Made by a program: the position numbers and the translations under genes. This document shows, piece by piece, positions 25,172 through 33,737 of a stretch of 38,968 nucleotides of DNA (its first letter is position 1; each line of letters starts with the position of its first letter). This stretch comes from Nevskia sp. (GTDB lineage: Bacteria > Pseudomonadota > Gammaproteobacteria > Nevskiales > Nevskiaceae). The DNA lies in assembly GCA_016779605.1 (NCBI GenBank), contig JADHNH010000025.1:1-38968 (forward strand), read 5' to 3'. A model generated the notes under the pieces. It was not told the origin of the DNA and searched no databases. It worked only from the letters and a program-made list of their open reading frames with translations.

Positions 25172-25921
25172 TTAACCCGCCTCGCCCGGCCGCTCCGGCG
25201 CGTCTAGCGCGGCGGTGCGGCGGGCGGCGATTTCCTCGATGGCGCGCGGCAGCTCGCGCAGCACCGCCTTCATGCGCAGCAGGCTGAACAGGCCCAGCGT
25301 GTGGCTCATGCCCTTCTGCGCCATTTCCGCGGCGGACTCCTCGCCGACGTGACCCTGCACGCCGGCCAGGAACAGCTTCACCTCGGTGGCCGCCAGGCGC
25401 TCGGCCGCCTCGCGGTAGATCCGCACGAATTCCGGGCCGAGGTTGTGTTCCTCGGTGAAGCCCAGGGCGCGCATGTCGCCCCAGATCGCCACGATCTGCG
25501 CGTCCTCGCGGCTGAGCCGGAGCTCGCCGTCCTGGCGCCGCAGCCGCACCGCGCCGACCCGTTCCAGCGCGCGTGCGTCGGCCTCGGCGTGCGGATTGCG
25601 CGCCGTCACCGAGGCCAGCGGCACCAGCGAGTTGTCGATGCCCAGGCGCGCCGCCACCAGGCTTTCCAGGTGCGGAAACACCGCCGCGTCCGAGGGCACC
25701 GCCAGCGTATCGCCCTCCATGGCGCGCTTGATCTGCGCCAGCGGCAGCCGCCGGTCGCGCTGCAGCTGGCGGATCGCCAGGATGCCGCGCACGTGCTCTT
25801 CGCCGTAGTCGGCGACGTTGCGCTTGGGCCGCCGCGGCTCCGGCAGCAGGCCCAGCCGCAGGTAGACGCGCACCGCTTCCCGCCCGACGCCGGTGCGCCG
25901 CTCGAGGTCGCGCATCTTCAT
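25172..25921 (-). CDS. MerR family transcriptional regulator
   Basis: A 249-residue regulator with an N-terminal MerR winged helix (residues 3-70: RDLERRTGVGREAVRVYLRLGLLP and a RNVADYGEEHVRGILAIRQLQ segment) and an unassigned helical C-terminal region of about 170 residues without a clustered metal-binding cysteine motif, so it is unlikely to be a metal sensor. It follows the alpha/beta hydrolase by 16 bases on the same strand and probably regulates that gene. The ATG at 25921 is used; one at 25915 is equally possible. Confidence 0.85.
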   Translation of the reverse strand: MKMRDLERRTGVGREAVRVYLRLGLLPEPRRPKRNVADYGEEHVRGILAIRQLQRDRRLPLAQIKRAMEGDTLAVPSDAAVFPHLESLVAARLGIDNSLVPLASVTARNPHAEADARALERVGAVRLRRQDGELRLSREDAQIVAIWGDMRALGFTEEHNLGPEFVRIYREAAERLAATEVKLFLAGVQGHVGEESAAEMAQKGMSHTLGLFSLLRMKAVLRELPRAIEEIAARRTAALDAPERPGEAG

Positions 25922-25937
25922 GCCGGCCGCACCCGGC

Positions 25938-26873
25938 TCAGGCCGCGCAGTGCGCGCGGATGAAGGCCGCGCCTTCGGCCACCGCGCGCCGCCCTTCTTC
26001 GAGCATCGGCCAGTACAGGTGCCAGCAGTGGAACATCTCGTCCCAGACGCCAAGCTGGGCGTCCACGCCGGCCTGCCGCAGCCGCCCGTGCATGGCGCGG
26101 ATGTCGTCGAGCAGCACCTCGTGCGCGCCGGCGTGGATCAGCGTCGGCGGCAGGCCGCGCGCTTCGCCGCGCAGCGGCGACACCGCCGGCAGGCCGCGCT
26201 GGTGCGCATCGACGTACTGGCCGGCGAAGTAGTCGAGGTCGGCGAGCGACACCACCGGGTCTTGCGCCGCCAGCGTGGCGAAGCTGCCGGCTTCGTGGAG
26301 CATGTTGACCCAGGGGCTGATCGCCCACACGCAGCCCGGCAGCGCCACGCCCGCGTCGCGCGCCGCCATCACCACCGCGAACGCCAGGCCGCCGCCGGCG
26401 GAGTCGCCGCTCACCGCCAGCCTTGCGGCACCGCGCGCCTGCGCCTCGGCCACATACACGGCGATGCAGTCCTCGAGCGCGGCCGGGTAGCGGTGCTCCG
26501 GCGCCAGGCGGTAGTCCGGGCAGATGGCGCTGCCGCCGATCTGCTGGGCCAGCAGCCCGACCATGTGCCGGTGCGACTTGGGCGAGCCGAGGTTGTAGCC
26601 GCCGCCGTGGAAATACAGCGCCACCGGCCCTTCCGGGTCGGCTACCGCGCGCTCGCAGGCCACCCCGCCGATGTTCTCGGCGCGGACTTCCACGCCTTCC
26701 GGCGGCTTGAAGCGGTCGCCCATTTTCTCGAGCAAAAGCCGCAGTTCCGCCACCGGGGTCTGCGGCGCCTTGGGCGAACCGGCCAGCAAGTCGCGGATCT
26801 TCTGCAGGCGCACCGGGTCGGACACCGGGCTTGCCGGCCGGCTGTTGGACGTGCCGTCTGTTTGCGTATTCAT
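25938..26873 (-). CDS. Alpha/beta hydrolase, hormone-sensitive-lipase family
   Basis: A 311-residue esterase/lipase of the HSL (family IV) type. HGGG at residues 89-92 forms the oxyanion hole and Ser158 in GDSAGG is the nucleophile; the acid and base are expected in HEVLLDD and the DEMFHCWH segment near the end. It should hydrolyse short or medium acyl esters in the cytoplasm, and no signal peptide is seen. The N-terminal 20 residues are Ser/Thr-rich and non-conserved. It forms a unit with the MerR-type regulator behind it. Confidence 0.9.
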   Translation of the reverse strand: MNTQTDGTSNSRPASPVSDPVRLQKIRDLLAGSPKAPQTPVAELRLLLEKMGDRFKPPEGVEVRAENIGGVACERAVADPEGPVALYFHGGGYNLGSPKSHRHMVGLLAQQIGGSAICPDYRLAPEHRYPAALEDCIAVYVAEAQARGAARLAVSGDSAGGGLAFAVVMAARDAGVALPGCVWAISPWVNMLHEAGSFATLAAQDPVVSLADLDYFAGQYVDAHQRGLPAVSPLRGEARGLPPTLIHAGAHEVLLDDIRAMHGRLRQAGVDAQLGVWDEMFHCWHLYWPMLEEGRRAVAEGAAFIRAHCAA

Positions 26874-26951
26874 CGAACGTGATACCCCAATGTAATGCCC
26901 GGCCGCTCTCCGGGAAGCCTCGGCCTCGTACAGCGCCGCCTGCCCGGCAGC

Positions 26952-27488
26952 TTACGGCGGCCGGCGCGGTACGAACAGCAGGCTCGGCGGCTGGCCGGGC
27001 GCAAGCTCGACCATGCAATCGCGCTCCAGGCCGAGCTTCTCCAGCAGCCGCATCGAGTCCCGGTTGTGCGGCGCGGTCACCGCGACGATCCGCTGCAGCC
27101 CCAGGCTCTGGCGCGCGTGGCGCAGCACCGCCGTGGCCGATTCCAGTGCATAGCCCTGCGACCACCAGGCCGGCAGGAACGCAAAGCCGATGTCGACGTC
27201 GGCCAGGCTGTCGCGCTTGAGCAGCCCGCAGATGCCGATGCTCTCCTGCGGCTGCCGCGTCTGCACCAGGTACAGCCCGAAGCCGAACCGGCGATAGCTG
27301 GCCGCCGGCCCCTCCTCGATGTAGCGGCGCGCGTCCTCCAGGCTGCGCACGCCGCGGTCACCGATGTTGCGGATGAACGAGGGCTCGTTCAGCAGCCGCA
27401 GGATGAACGCCGCATCGTCCGCTTGCAGGTGCCGCAGCAGCAGCCGCGGCGTGGCGCACACCGGTTGCGCCGCGTCCGGCGCCGTCAC
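26952..27488 (-). CDS. GNAT family N-acetyltransferase (RimJ/RimL-like)
   Basis: A 178-residue acetyltransferase. The opening ATPRLLLRHLQADDAAFI and the central GFAFLPAWWSQGYALES segment match the RimJ/RimL branch of GNAT enzymes, and NRDSMRLLEKLGLE is the usual C-terminal helix. Members modify ribosomal protein N-termini, small molecules or antibiotics; the substrate here is unknown. It is divergent from the acyl-CoA dehydrogenase with a 61-base gap. Confidence 0.85.
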   Translation of the reverse strand: MTAPDAAQPVCATPRLLLRHLQADDAAFILRLLNEPSFIRNIGDRGVRSLEDARRYIEEGPAASYRRFGFGLYLVQTRQPQESIGICGLLKRDSLADVDIGFAFLPAWWSQGYALESATAVLRHARQSLGLQRIVAVTAPHNRDSMRLLEKLGLERDCMVELAPGQPPSLLFVPRRPP

Positions 27489-27494
27489 GTTCGG

Positions 27495-27523
27495 ATGTCA
27501 AATGCGGCCATAGCCAATAAAAT
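27495..27523 (+). promoter_or_regulatory. Predicted promoter of the acyl-CoA dehydrogenase gene
   Basis: ATGTCA (27495-27500) is separated by 17 bases from TAAAAT (27518-27523). The stretch is AT-rich against its surroundings and places transcription start near 27530, 20 bases before the ATG. Confidence 0.45.
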
Positions 27524-27549
27524 AGCGCAAAGCCAAAAGGATACGAACC

Positions 27550-29355
27550 ATGAGTTTCCGCGCGCCGGTCAAGGATCTGTTTTTCTGCATGCAGGAGCTG
27601 GCCGGCCTGGCGGAAGTCGGCCGCCTGCCTGGATTCGAGGACGCCGGCGCCGATACCGCCCAGGCGATCCTGGAGGAGTGCGCCCGCTTCAACGAAGCGG
27701 TGACCGCGCCCCTGAACTGGGACGGCGACGTTCACGCCGCCCAGTGGAAGGACGGCGCGGTGACCACCGCGCCGGGCTTCAAGGCGGCGTTCCGCCAGTT
27801 CGCCGAAGGCGGCTGGCAGGGCCTGCAGCATCCGCCGGAATACGGCGGCCAGGGTCTGCCCAAGCTGATCGCCGCCGCCTGCACCGAGATCCTGCACAGC
27901 GCCAACCTGAGCTTCTCGCTGTGCACCCTCCTGACCGACGGCGCGATCGAGGCGCTGCTGACCGCGGGCTCGGACGAGCTGAAGCAGCGCTATATCCCGC
28001 GCATGATCTCGGGGCAGTGGACCGGCACCATGAACCTCACCGAGCCGCAGGCCGGCTCGGACCTGTCGATGGTGCGCAGCCGCGCGGTGCGCCAGGCCGA
28101 CGGCAGCTACCGCATCAGCGGGCAGAAGATCTTCATCACCTACGGCGAGCACGACATGGCGGAAAACATCGTGCACCTGGTGCTGGCGCGCACGCCGGAG
28201 GCGCCGGCCGGCGTCAAGGGCATCAGCCTGTTCGTGGTGCCGAAGTTCCTTACCGATGCGCAAGGCCGCCTGGGCAAGCGCAACGACGTGTACTGCGCGT
28301 CCATCGAGCACAAGCTCGGCATCAAGGCCAGCCCCACCGCGGTGCTGGTGTACGGCGACGACAAAGGCGAGGTCGGCGCCGGCGCCATCGGCTACCTGGT
28401 CGGCGAGGAGAACCGCGGCCTCGAATACATGTTCATCATGATGAACGCCGCGCGCTTCGCGGTGGGCATCGAGGGCATCGCGGTGTCGGAGCGGGCCTAC
28501 CAGAAGGCCGCGCAGTTCGCCAAGGAGCGCGTGCAGTCGCGGCCGGTGGACGGCTCGCTGCCCGCCGCGGCGGCCATCGTGCACCACCCCGACGTGCGCC
28601 GCATGCTGCTGACCATGCGCGCCTATACCGAAGGCTGCCGCGCCATGGCGCTGGTCGCGGCGGCGGCGCAGGACACGGCGCACCACCATCCGGACCCGGC
28701 GGTGCGCGCCGAACGGCAGGCCTACTACGAGTTCCTGGTGCCGCTGGTCAAGGGCTTCAGCACCGAGATCAGCCTGGAAGCCACCAGCCTCGGCGTGCAG
28801 GTGCACGGCGGCATGGGCTTCATCGAGGAGACCGGCGCCGCCCAGTTCTACCGCGACGCCCGCATCCTGCCGATCTACGAGGGCACCACCGCGATCCAGG
28901 CCAACGACCTGGTGGGGCGCAAGACCGGCCGCGACGCCGGGCAGACGGCGCGCGCGATCGCCGCCGCGATCGAAGTCACCGAGTCGCGCCTGGAGCAATC
29001 CGGCAGCGTGCAGGCGCTGGCCTTCCTGCGGCGCCTGCGCGCCGCACGCGAGGCCTTCGTCGAAGTCGTGAACTTCGTCGTGGCGGGCGTGCGCAAGGAG
29101 CCGAACCGCGTGTTCGCCGGCTCGGTGCCTTACCTGATGCTGGCGGGCAACCTGGTGGCCGGCTGGCAGATGGCGCGCGCCCTGCTCGCCGCCGAGCGCG
29201 GCCTGGCCGCGGACCCGGCCGATGCGTTCCTGCGCGCCAAGGTCGCCACCGCGCACTTCTACGCCGACCACATCCTGGTCAAGGTGCCGGCCCTGCGCGA
29301 CAGCATCGTCGAGGGCGCCGACGCGGTGCTGGGCCTGGCGGTCGAGCAGTTCTAG
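27550..29355 (+). CDS. Acyl-CoA dehydrogenase, long DmdC-like form
   Basis: A 601-residue flavoprotein of the acyl-CoA dehydrogenase family. The middle domain has the usual NLTEPQAGSDLS segment, and the C-terminal domain holds GGMGFIEETGAAQFYRDARILPIYEGTTAIQANDLVGRK. The extra C-terminal region of about 130 residues and the total near 600 distinguish the subgroup that includes DmdC and related enzymes from the ordinary 380-residue enzymes. It oxidises an acyl-CoA to the enoyl-CoA and passes electrons to ETF; the acyl chain is not predictable. A single gene with its own likely promoter. A 6-bp stem (29365-29370/29383-29388) follows the stop without a T tract. Confidence 0.92.
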   Translation: MSFRAPVKDLFFCMQELAGLAEVGRLPGFEDAGADTAQAILEECARFNEAVTAPLNWDGDVHAAQWKDGAVTTAPGFKAAFRQFAEGGWQGLQHPPEYGGQGLPKLIAAACTEILHSANLSFSLCTLLTDGAIEALLTAGSDELKQRYIPRMISGQWTGTMNLTEPQAGSDLSMVRSRAVRQADGSYRISGQKIFITYGEHDMAENIVHLVLARTPEAPAGVKGISLFVVPKFLTDAQGRLGKRNDVYCASIEHKLGIKASPTAVLVYGDDKGEVGAGAIGYLVGEENRGLEYMFIMMNAARFAVGIEGIAVSERAYQKAAQFAKERVQSRPVDGSLPAAAAIVHHPDVRRMLLTMRAYTEGCRAMALVAAAAQDTAHHHPDPAVRAERQAYYEFLVPLVKGFSTEISLEATSLGVQVHGGMGFIEETGAAQFYRDARILPIYEGTTAIQANDLVGRKTGRDAGQTARAIAAAIEVTESRLEQSGSVQALAFLRRLRAAREAFVEVVNFVVAGVRKEPNRVFAGSVPYLMLAGNLVAGWQMARALLAAERGLAADPADAFLRAKVATAHFYADHILVKVPALRDSIVEGADAVLGLAVEQF

Positions 29356-29470
29356 GCGCCGACCCGGAACGCAGGTGCAGAAGTTCCGCGGCAACGTGCC
29401 AGCTTTATCGAATGTCCTGCTCAACCCTCTGGATACGCTCCGGTATAAAGTGGGTTAGCGGCGCCCCTTT

Positions 29471-29479
29471 GCCTAACGC
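29471..29479 (-). other. attC-like core motif after the toxin gene
   Basis: Read on the minus strand, GCGTTAGGC lies 20 bases after the toxin stop. It matches the GTTRRRY core at the 3' end of integron cassette recombination sites. The paired RYYYAAC element expected upstream was not found, and no second site is seen, so a complete attC is not shown. Otherwise 29356-29499 holds no gene. Confidence 0.2.
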
Positions 29480-29499
29480 CGCAGCCGGCCAATCCCTCG

Positions 29500-29925
29500 T
29501 CAAGCCAGAAGGCCAAGTGAAATTGCCCGCTGCTTGTAAGCCGCCGGTGATTCGATCGCGAAAGGCGTAACGCTCGCCAACGAGAGCAAGTCCTTGTCCC
29601 CGGTAACGAGGACATCCGCATTGCCTAGCAATGCCACGTCGAGAAACATCTGGTCATTGGCGTCCCGGCAGCGCACGGGTGCGGCGGCTTGGCCGAAGAT
29701 ATGGACGCGTTCGACATATGCGACAAAGCGCGCGACAACCGTATCCACCTGGGCAGAAGTCAATCCAAATTTCGGATAGCTCAGCACCCGAATCAGTTCG
29801 CCGGCCGTTTCAGTGCTGGCCAGAGGAACTACCCGCTCGTCCTGCCAATGCCTGACCAGCCATGCGCTCTCTCCGCGAAACAACAATGCCGACACTACGG
29901 CATTGGTGTCGAAAACGACCCGCAC
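29500..29925 (-). CDS. PIN-domain toxin of a type II toxin-antitoxin pair
   Basis: A 141-residue PIN-domain protein of the COG1569 type. The acidic active site is visible: Asp6 in VFDTNAVVSAL, Glu43, Asp91/Asp96 in DANDQMFLDVA and Asp110/Asp112 in VTGDKDLL. Such proteins are ribonucleases neutralised by a partner protein. The GTG start shares its first base with the TAG stop of the antitoxin gene, so the two are translationally coupled. Base composition of the pair is visibly less GC-rich than its neighbours, suggesting acquisition. RNA target unknown. Confidence 0.88.
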   Translation of the reverse strand: MRVVFDTNAVVSALLFRGESAWLVRHWQDERVVPLASTETAGELIRVLSYPKFGLTSAQVDTVVARFVAYVERVHIFGQAAAPVRCRDANDQMFLDVALLGNADVLVTGDKDLLSLASVTPFAIESPAAYKQRAISLGLLA

Positions 29926-30140
29926 TACGACTGCCCGCGCGCCCAGCGAATCGCGTCCCGGACATCGTTCGGCGTTGTTCCACGGCGCTCCACCTGATCC
30001 CGGATGCTTTCAAGCTCGGCATCGTCGTCTTCGACAAGTACCACCAACTCCACCCGTTGTCCCTTCTTCAGCGGCACACGAGGCTTCAAGACAACCCTTT
30101 GCGGATCGTCAATTGTGATGATTTCCCGATACGCGCGCAT
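29925..30140 (-). CDS. Antitoxin of the PIN-domain pair
   Basis: A 71-residue protein directly upstream of the PIN toxin. The N-terminal half is a beta hairpin pattern (REIITIDDPQRVVLKPRVPLKKGQRVELVVL) resembling small AbrB-like or related antitoxins, and the acidic C-terminal helix (EDDDAELESIRDQVERRG) is the sort that wraps the toxin. The ATG at 30140 has GGTGAG four bases upstream. Function is inferred mostly from position and size. A promoter should lie in 30141-30235, but I could not pick a convincing one. Confidence 0.75.
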   Translation of the reverse strand: MRAYREIITIDDPQRVVLKPRVPLKKGQRVELVVLVEDDDAELESIRDQVERRGTTPNDVRDAIRWARGQS

Positions 30141-30235
30141 ATGACTCACCAAAGTTCTTGAATGTCCATCGCAGTTTACCGCCTTTACCTGAGCAGGATT
30201 GCGAAAGAACCCTCCGTGAATCAAAGACGGCTCCT

Positions 30236-31024
30236 CTACTGGCGCGCACGGATCTCCCACAGGTCTGCGAACAGCGGCCGGAACAGCGTGTCGCGCAGGT
30301 AGGCGGCTCCAGGCGAGCCGCCGGTGCCGGGCTTGGCGCCGATGGTGCGCTCGACCATCTTCACGTGCCGGTAGCGCCACTCCTGCAGGCCCTCGTCGAG
30401 GTCCACCAGCCGCTCGCAAACCTGCGCCTGGAACGGCTGCGTGCGATACACCTCCAGCAGCGCTGCCTGCACCTGCGCATCGGCAAGCGGCGGCTGTGCC
30501 GGGTCGCGGTCCAGCGCGGACTGCGGGATCGGCGCGCCGCCGACGTGCAGGAAATGCAGGAACGCGGCGTAGATGTCGGGCTCCCGCAGCAGCGCGTCCA
30601 GACGCAGGCGCGCCTCGCTGCCCGCGGGGTATTGCTCCAGCACCGCCGCGCGCTTGTGGCCGAGCAGGAATTCCACCGCGCGGAACTGCCAGGACTGGAA
30701 GCCGCTGGCCGCCTGCAGGCGCGAGCGGAAGGCGTTGAACGACAGCGGCGTCATCGTCTCCAGGATGTCGACCTGCGCCACCAGCGTCTTGAGGATGGTG
30801 AGGACCCGCTTGAGTGTAGCCAGTGCCGGCGCGGTGCGGCCGGCGAACAGCGACTCGCGCAGGTGGGCAAGCTCGTGCAGGCACTGCTTGAACCACAGTT
30901 CGTAGACCTGGTGCACCACGATGAACAGCAGCTCGTCGTGCTCGGCCGACAGCGGCCGCTGCTGCCCGAGCAGCTCGGCCAGCCGCAGGTACTCCGCGTA
31001 GGTCAGCGACTTGCCCGTGCTCAT
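30236..31024 (-). CDS. kynA: Tryptophan 2,3-dioxygenase
   Basis: A 262-residue haem enzyme that opens the indole ring of L-tryptophan to N-formylkynurenine, the first step of the kynurenine pathway. His38 in HQVYELWFKQ is the active-site histidine, His220 in EWRYRHVKMVERTIG is the expected proximal haem ligand, and GTGGS (233-237) is the substrate loop. The N-terminus is a little shorter than in many homologues. Its ATG overlaps the stop of the MFS transporter (ATGA). No kynB or kynU is in the window. Confidence 0.95.
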   Translation of the reverse strand: MSTGKSLTYAEYLRLAELLGQQRPLSAEHDELLFIVVHQVYELWFKQCLHELAHLRESLFAGRTAPALATLKRVLTILKTLVAQVDILETMTPLSFNAFRSRLQAASGFQSWQFRAVEFLLGHKRAAVLEQYPAGSEARLRLDALLREPDIYAAFLHFLHVGGAPIPQSALDRDPAQPPLADAQVQAALLEVYRTQPFQAQVCERLVDLDEGLQEWRYRHVKMVERTIGAKPGTGGSPGAAYLRDTLFRPLFADLWEIRARQ

Positions 31025-32298
31025 CGCCCGGCTGCCGGCTCCACCGCCGCGCCATCCGCCGGTCCGGCTTCGCCGCCGCCGGCCAGGCGCACGCGCGACA
31101 GCAGCCAGCCGCCGACCACGAACGAGACGCCCAGCGGCACGATCGACAGGCGCTGGTTGCCGCTCAGCACCGCCACCGCGCCGACCATGGCCGGCCCCAG
31201 CACGGCGGCGAACTTGCCAACGAAGTTGTAGAAGCCGAAATATTCGCCGGCCTTGGCCGGCGGAATGATGCGCGCGAAGAACGAGCGCGACAGCGACTGC
31301 ACCCCGCCCTGCACCAGGCCCACCACCGCGGCCATGGCGTAGAACTGCGACTCGGTGCGCATGAAATACGACCAGCCGGCCACGCCGGTGAGCACCGCCA
31401 GGCCCAGGTAGATCGAGCGGCGCGCGCCGATGGCGCCGGCCAGGCGGCCGAACCCCAACGCCGCCGGGAAGCTGACGAACTGCACCAGCAGCAGCGCCTG
31501 GATCAGGGCGTCGGTGGAAAACCCCATCTTCTTGCCGAAATCCACCGCCATCTGCTGCAAGGTGCCCAGGCCGTCGATGTAGATCCAGTAGCCGAGCAGG
31601 AAATTACGCACCGGCGCGTCGGCGGCGATGTGGCGCACGGTGTCCCACAGCTCGCGCAGGCCCGCCGCCTCCGGCGTCGGCGGCGCCTCCGGCACGTAGC
31701 GGAACAGCGGCAGCGCGAACAGCGCCCACCACAGCGCCACCGATACGAACGCGGCGCGGGTGGCCGCCACCTTGTCCGCCAAGCCGAAGGCCTGCGGGTG
31801 CAGCACCAGCAGGACGTCGAACAGGAAGATCAGCCCGCCGCCCAGGTACCCCACCGCGTAGCCGAACGCGGAGACCCGGTCGGACTCCTCGCTGGTGGCC
31901 ACCTGCACCAGCAGGGCGTCGAAGAACGAATAGCTGCCGAAAAAGCCGACCGAGGAGATGCCGAACAGCAGCAGGGCCAGCGGCCAGCCGCCCTCGCCGA
32001 CCGTGGCCAGGCCCAGGGTGCCGGCGATGCCCAGCAGGCTGAAGGCGGCCAGGAACGGCTTCTTGCAGCCGCGCCGGTCGGCCAGGGCGCCCAGCCAGGG
32101 TGCCAGCAGCATCACCACCGCGCCGGCCGCGCTGTTGGTCCAGCCCAGGTAGGCGGTGGACTGCGTCCCCGGCAGCGACTTGGCCCAGTAGTTGTCGAAA
32201 AACAGCGGGAACAGCACCACCAGCACGGACGTGGCGTAGCCGTGGTTGGCCCAGCCGTTGAGGGCCCAGGCCCACTGGGTGCGGCGGCGCGGGTTCAA
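31021..32298 (-). CDS. MFS transporter, UMF1/Atg22-like family
   Basis: A 425-residue membrane protein with about 12 hydrophobic segments. The N-terminal WAWALNGWANHGYATSVLVVLFPLFF and the central FGYAVGYLGGGLIF segments are typical of the UMF1 (Atg22-like) branch of the major facilitator superfamily. Its overlap with the tryptophan 2,3-dioxygenase gene suggests transport of tryptophan, kynurenine or another amino acid, but this is inference; fungal Atg22 exports amino acids from vacuoles. It starts 14 bases after rimI. Confidence 0.85.
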   Translation of the reverse strand: MNPRRRTQWAWALNGWANHGYATSVLVVLFPLFFDNYWAKSLPGTQSTAYLGWTNSAAGAVVMLLAPWLGALADRRGCKKPFLAAFSLLGIAGTLGLATVGEGGWPLALLLFGISSVGFFGSYSFFDALLVQVATSEESDRVSAFGYAVGYLGGGLIFLFDVLLVLHPQAFGLADKVAATRAAFVSVALWWALFALPLFRYVPEAPPTPEAAGLRELWDTVRHIAADAPVRNFLLGYWIYIDGLGTLQQMAVDFGKKMGFSTDALIQALLLVQFVSFPAALGFGRLAGAIGARRSIYLGLAVLTGVAGWSYFMRTESQFYAMAAVVGLVQGGVQSLSRSFFARIIPPAKAGEYFGFYNFVGKFAAVLGPAMVGAVAVLSGNQRLSIVPLGVSFVVGGWLLSRVRLAGGGEAGPADGAAVEPAAGR

Positions 32299-32312
32299 GG
32301 GTCAGACGGGGA

Positions 32313-32780
32313 TCAGATGATGTCGTAGCCCAGCACCAGCGCGTCCTCGCGGCCGTCCCGTGCCGGGTAATAGCCCTTGCGCAGGCCCAGTCGCTGGAAG
32401 CCATGGGCTTCGTACAGGCGGATTGCGCCGCGGTTGGACTTGCGCACTTCCAGCAGCACGATGGTGGCGTTGGCCGCGCGGGCCAGCCCGATCATATGCT
32501 GCAGCAGGTAGGTGCCCATGCCGCGGCGCTGGCCGCTGGGATCCACGCACAGGTTGAGCACGTGGGCCTCGTCCGCCGCCATGCTCATCAGGCAGTAGGC
32601 CAGCACGAAGTCGTGCTCGTCGCACACCACCCAGCCGCTGTAGCCGGCGCGCAGGCAGTCGCGGAAGATGCCTTCCGACCAGGGGAATTCGTAGCCGCGG
32701 CGTTCGATCGTCAGTACCTGCGGCAGGTGCGAGACCTGCATCGGCAGCAACCGCCAGCTCGGTTTGAGTTGCGCACTCAT
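32313..32780 (-). CDS. rimI: Ribosomal protein S18-alanine N-acetyltransferase RimI
   Basis: A 155-residue GNAT enzyme that acetylates the N-terminal alanine of ribosomal protein S18. The segment QRRGMGTYLLQHM is the acetyl-CoA-binding motif, with LNLCVDP before it and NRGAIRLYEAHGF and RKGYYPARDGREDALVL after it, the last being diagnostic of RimI. It lies between the uracil-DNA glycosylase gene (80-base gap) and the MFS gene (14-base gap), all minus strand. The usual partner tsaB is not adjacent. Confidence 0.92.
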   Translation of the reverse strand: MSAQLKPSWRLLPMQVSHLPQVLTIERRGYEFPWSEGIFRDCLRAGYSGWVVCDEHDFVLAYCLMSMAADEAHVLNLCVDPSGQRRGMGTYLLQHMIGLARAANATIVLLEVRKSNRGAIRLYEAHGFQRLGLRKGYYPARDGREDALVLGYDII

Positions 32781-32860
32781 CCCCGCGGCTCCCTGGAGCT
32801 ATCCTGGCCAAGCTTAGAGCGAATCCGCGAATAAAGCACGTCCGCCGCCCCGCCTGCGGC

Positions 32861-33634
32861 TCAGGTGCCGGCGCGGAGCAGCTGGTGGACGCGTTTCAGG
32901 TCCGTCCAGCTCTTGGCCTTCTCGCCCGGCGAGCGCAGCAGGTAGGCCGGGTGGTAGGTCACCAGCACCGGGGTGTGCTCCGGGCCATATTCGTACAGCG
33001 GCCCGCGCAGCTTCGACAGCGGCGCGTCGGTGGCCAGCAGCCGCTGCGCCGCCACCCGCCCCAGCGCCACGATCAGGTGCGGCCGCACCAACCGGATCTG
33101 CTGGTCCAGGTAGGGACGGCAGGCCTGCACCTCGTCGGGCTCGGGGTCGCGGTTGCCCGGCGGCCGGCACTTGACGACGTTGGCGATGAACACCGACTGC
33201 GCCGGCTCCTGCGCACGGCGCGAGCGGCCGATGGCGCGCAGCATTTCGTCCAGCAGCTTGCCGGCGCGGCCCACGAACGGCTCGCCCTGCGCGTCCTCGT
33301 CGGCGCCCGGCCCCTCGCCGATCACCATCAACGGTGCGGCCGGGTGGCCCACGCCGAAGACCGTGTTCGTGCGCGTCTTGCACAGCTTGCAGTGCAGGCA
33401 GCCGGCCACCGCCGCCTTCAGCCCGTCCCAGTCCTTCGGCACCGCGTGCGCGGCCGCGGCGGCAGGGGCCGGATGCGCCGCCTCGGCCGGCGCGAGCGGC
33501 GCGGCGGCAGCCGGTGCCGCCATTGACGCGGATGCAGCCAAGGGCGCCGCCTGCGCCGCCTTGCCGGCGCCGCGGCTCTGCCAGCTTTCCAGCCCCAGTG
33601 CATCGAGATAGTGCCGCCGGCGTTTGGTATCCAT
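32861..33634 (-). CDS. Uracil-DNA glycosylase, family 4 (Fe-S type)
   Basis: A 257-residue base-excision repair enzyme that removes uracil from DNA. Cys79-x2-Cys82, Cys156 and Cys172 are the expected 4Fe-4S ligands. [24 protein letters not shown] (split over 107-129) is the catalytic motif and TYHPAYLLR the second one. Residues 22-65 are an Ala/Pro-rich low-complexity linker, following a short N-terminal segment that may contact a partner. A TAAAAT hexamer only seven bases before the ATG would place transcription start at the start codon. First gene of the group with rimI, the MFS gene and the dioxygenase. Confidence 0.93.
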   Translation of the reverse strand: MDTKRRRHYLDALGLESWQSRGAGKAAQAAPLAASASMAAPAAAAPLAPAEAAHPAPAAAAAHAVPKDWDGLKAAVAGCLHCKLCKTRTNTVFGVGHPAAPLMVIGEGPGADEDAQGEPFVGRAGKLLDEMLRAIGRSRRAQEPAQSVFIANVVKCRPPGNRDPEPDEVQACRPYLDQQIRLVRPHLIVALGRVAAQRLLATDAPLSKLRGPLYEYGPEHTPVLVTYHPAYLLRSPGEKAKSWTDLKRVHQLLRAGT

Positions 33635-33737
33635 CGGCCGTATTTTATGGTTTTCTTGCGCGGCGGCGGACCCGGTAAACTGGAAATACCGGTGCCGAAC
33701 GGATCCGCCGCGGCTACCGGGGAGGACGAACCGGCCG

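Noticed and set aside
29365-29388. CGGAAC/GTTCCG hairpin after the acyl-CoA dehydrogenase
   Set aside because: Short stem and no T tract; not called as a terminator.
33672-33692. CCGGTA/TACCGG dyad before the protease gene
   Set aside because: Perfect 6-bp dyad but no matching regulator or second copy in the window; too short to call an operator.
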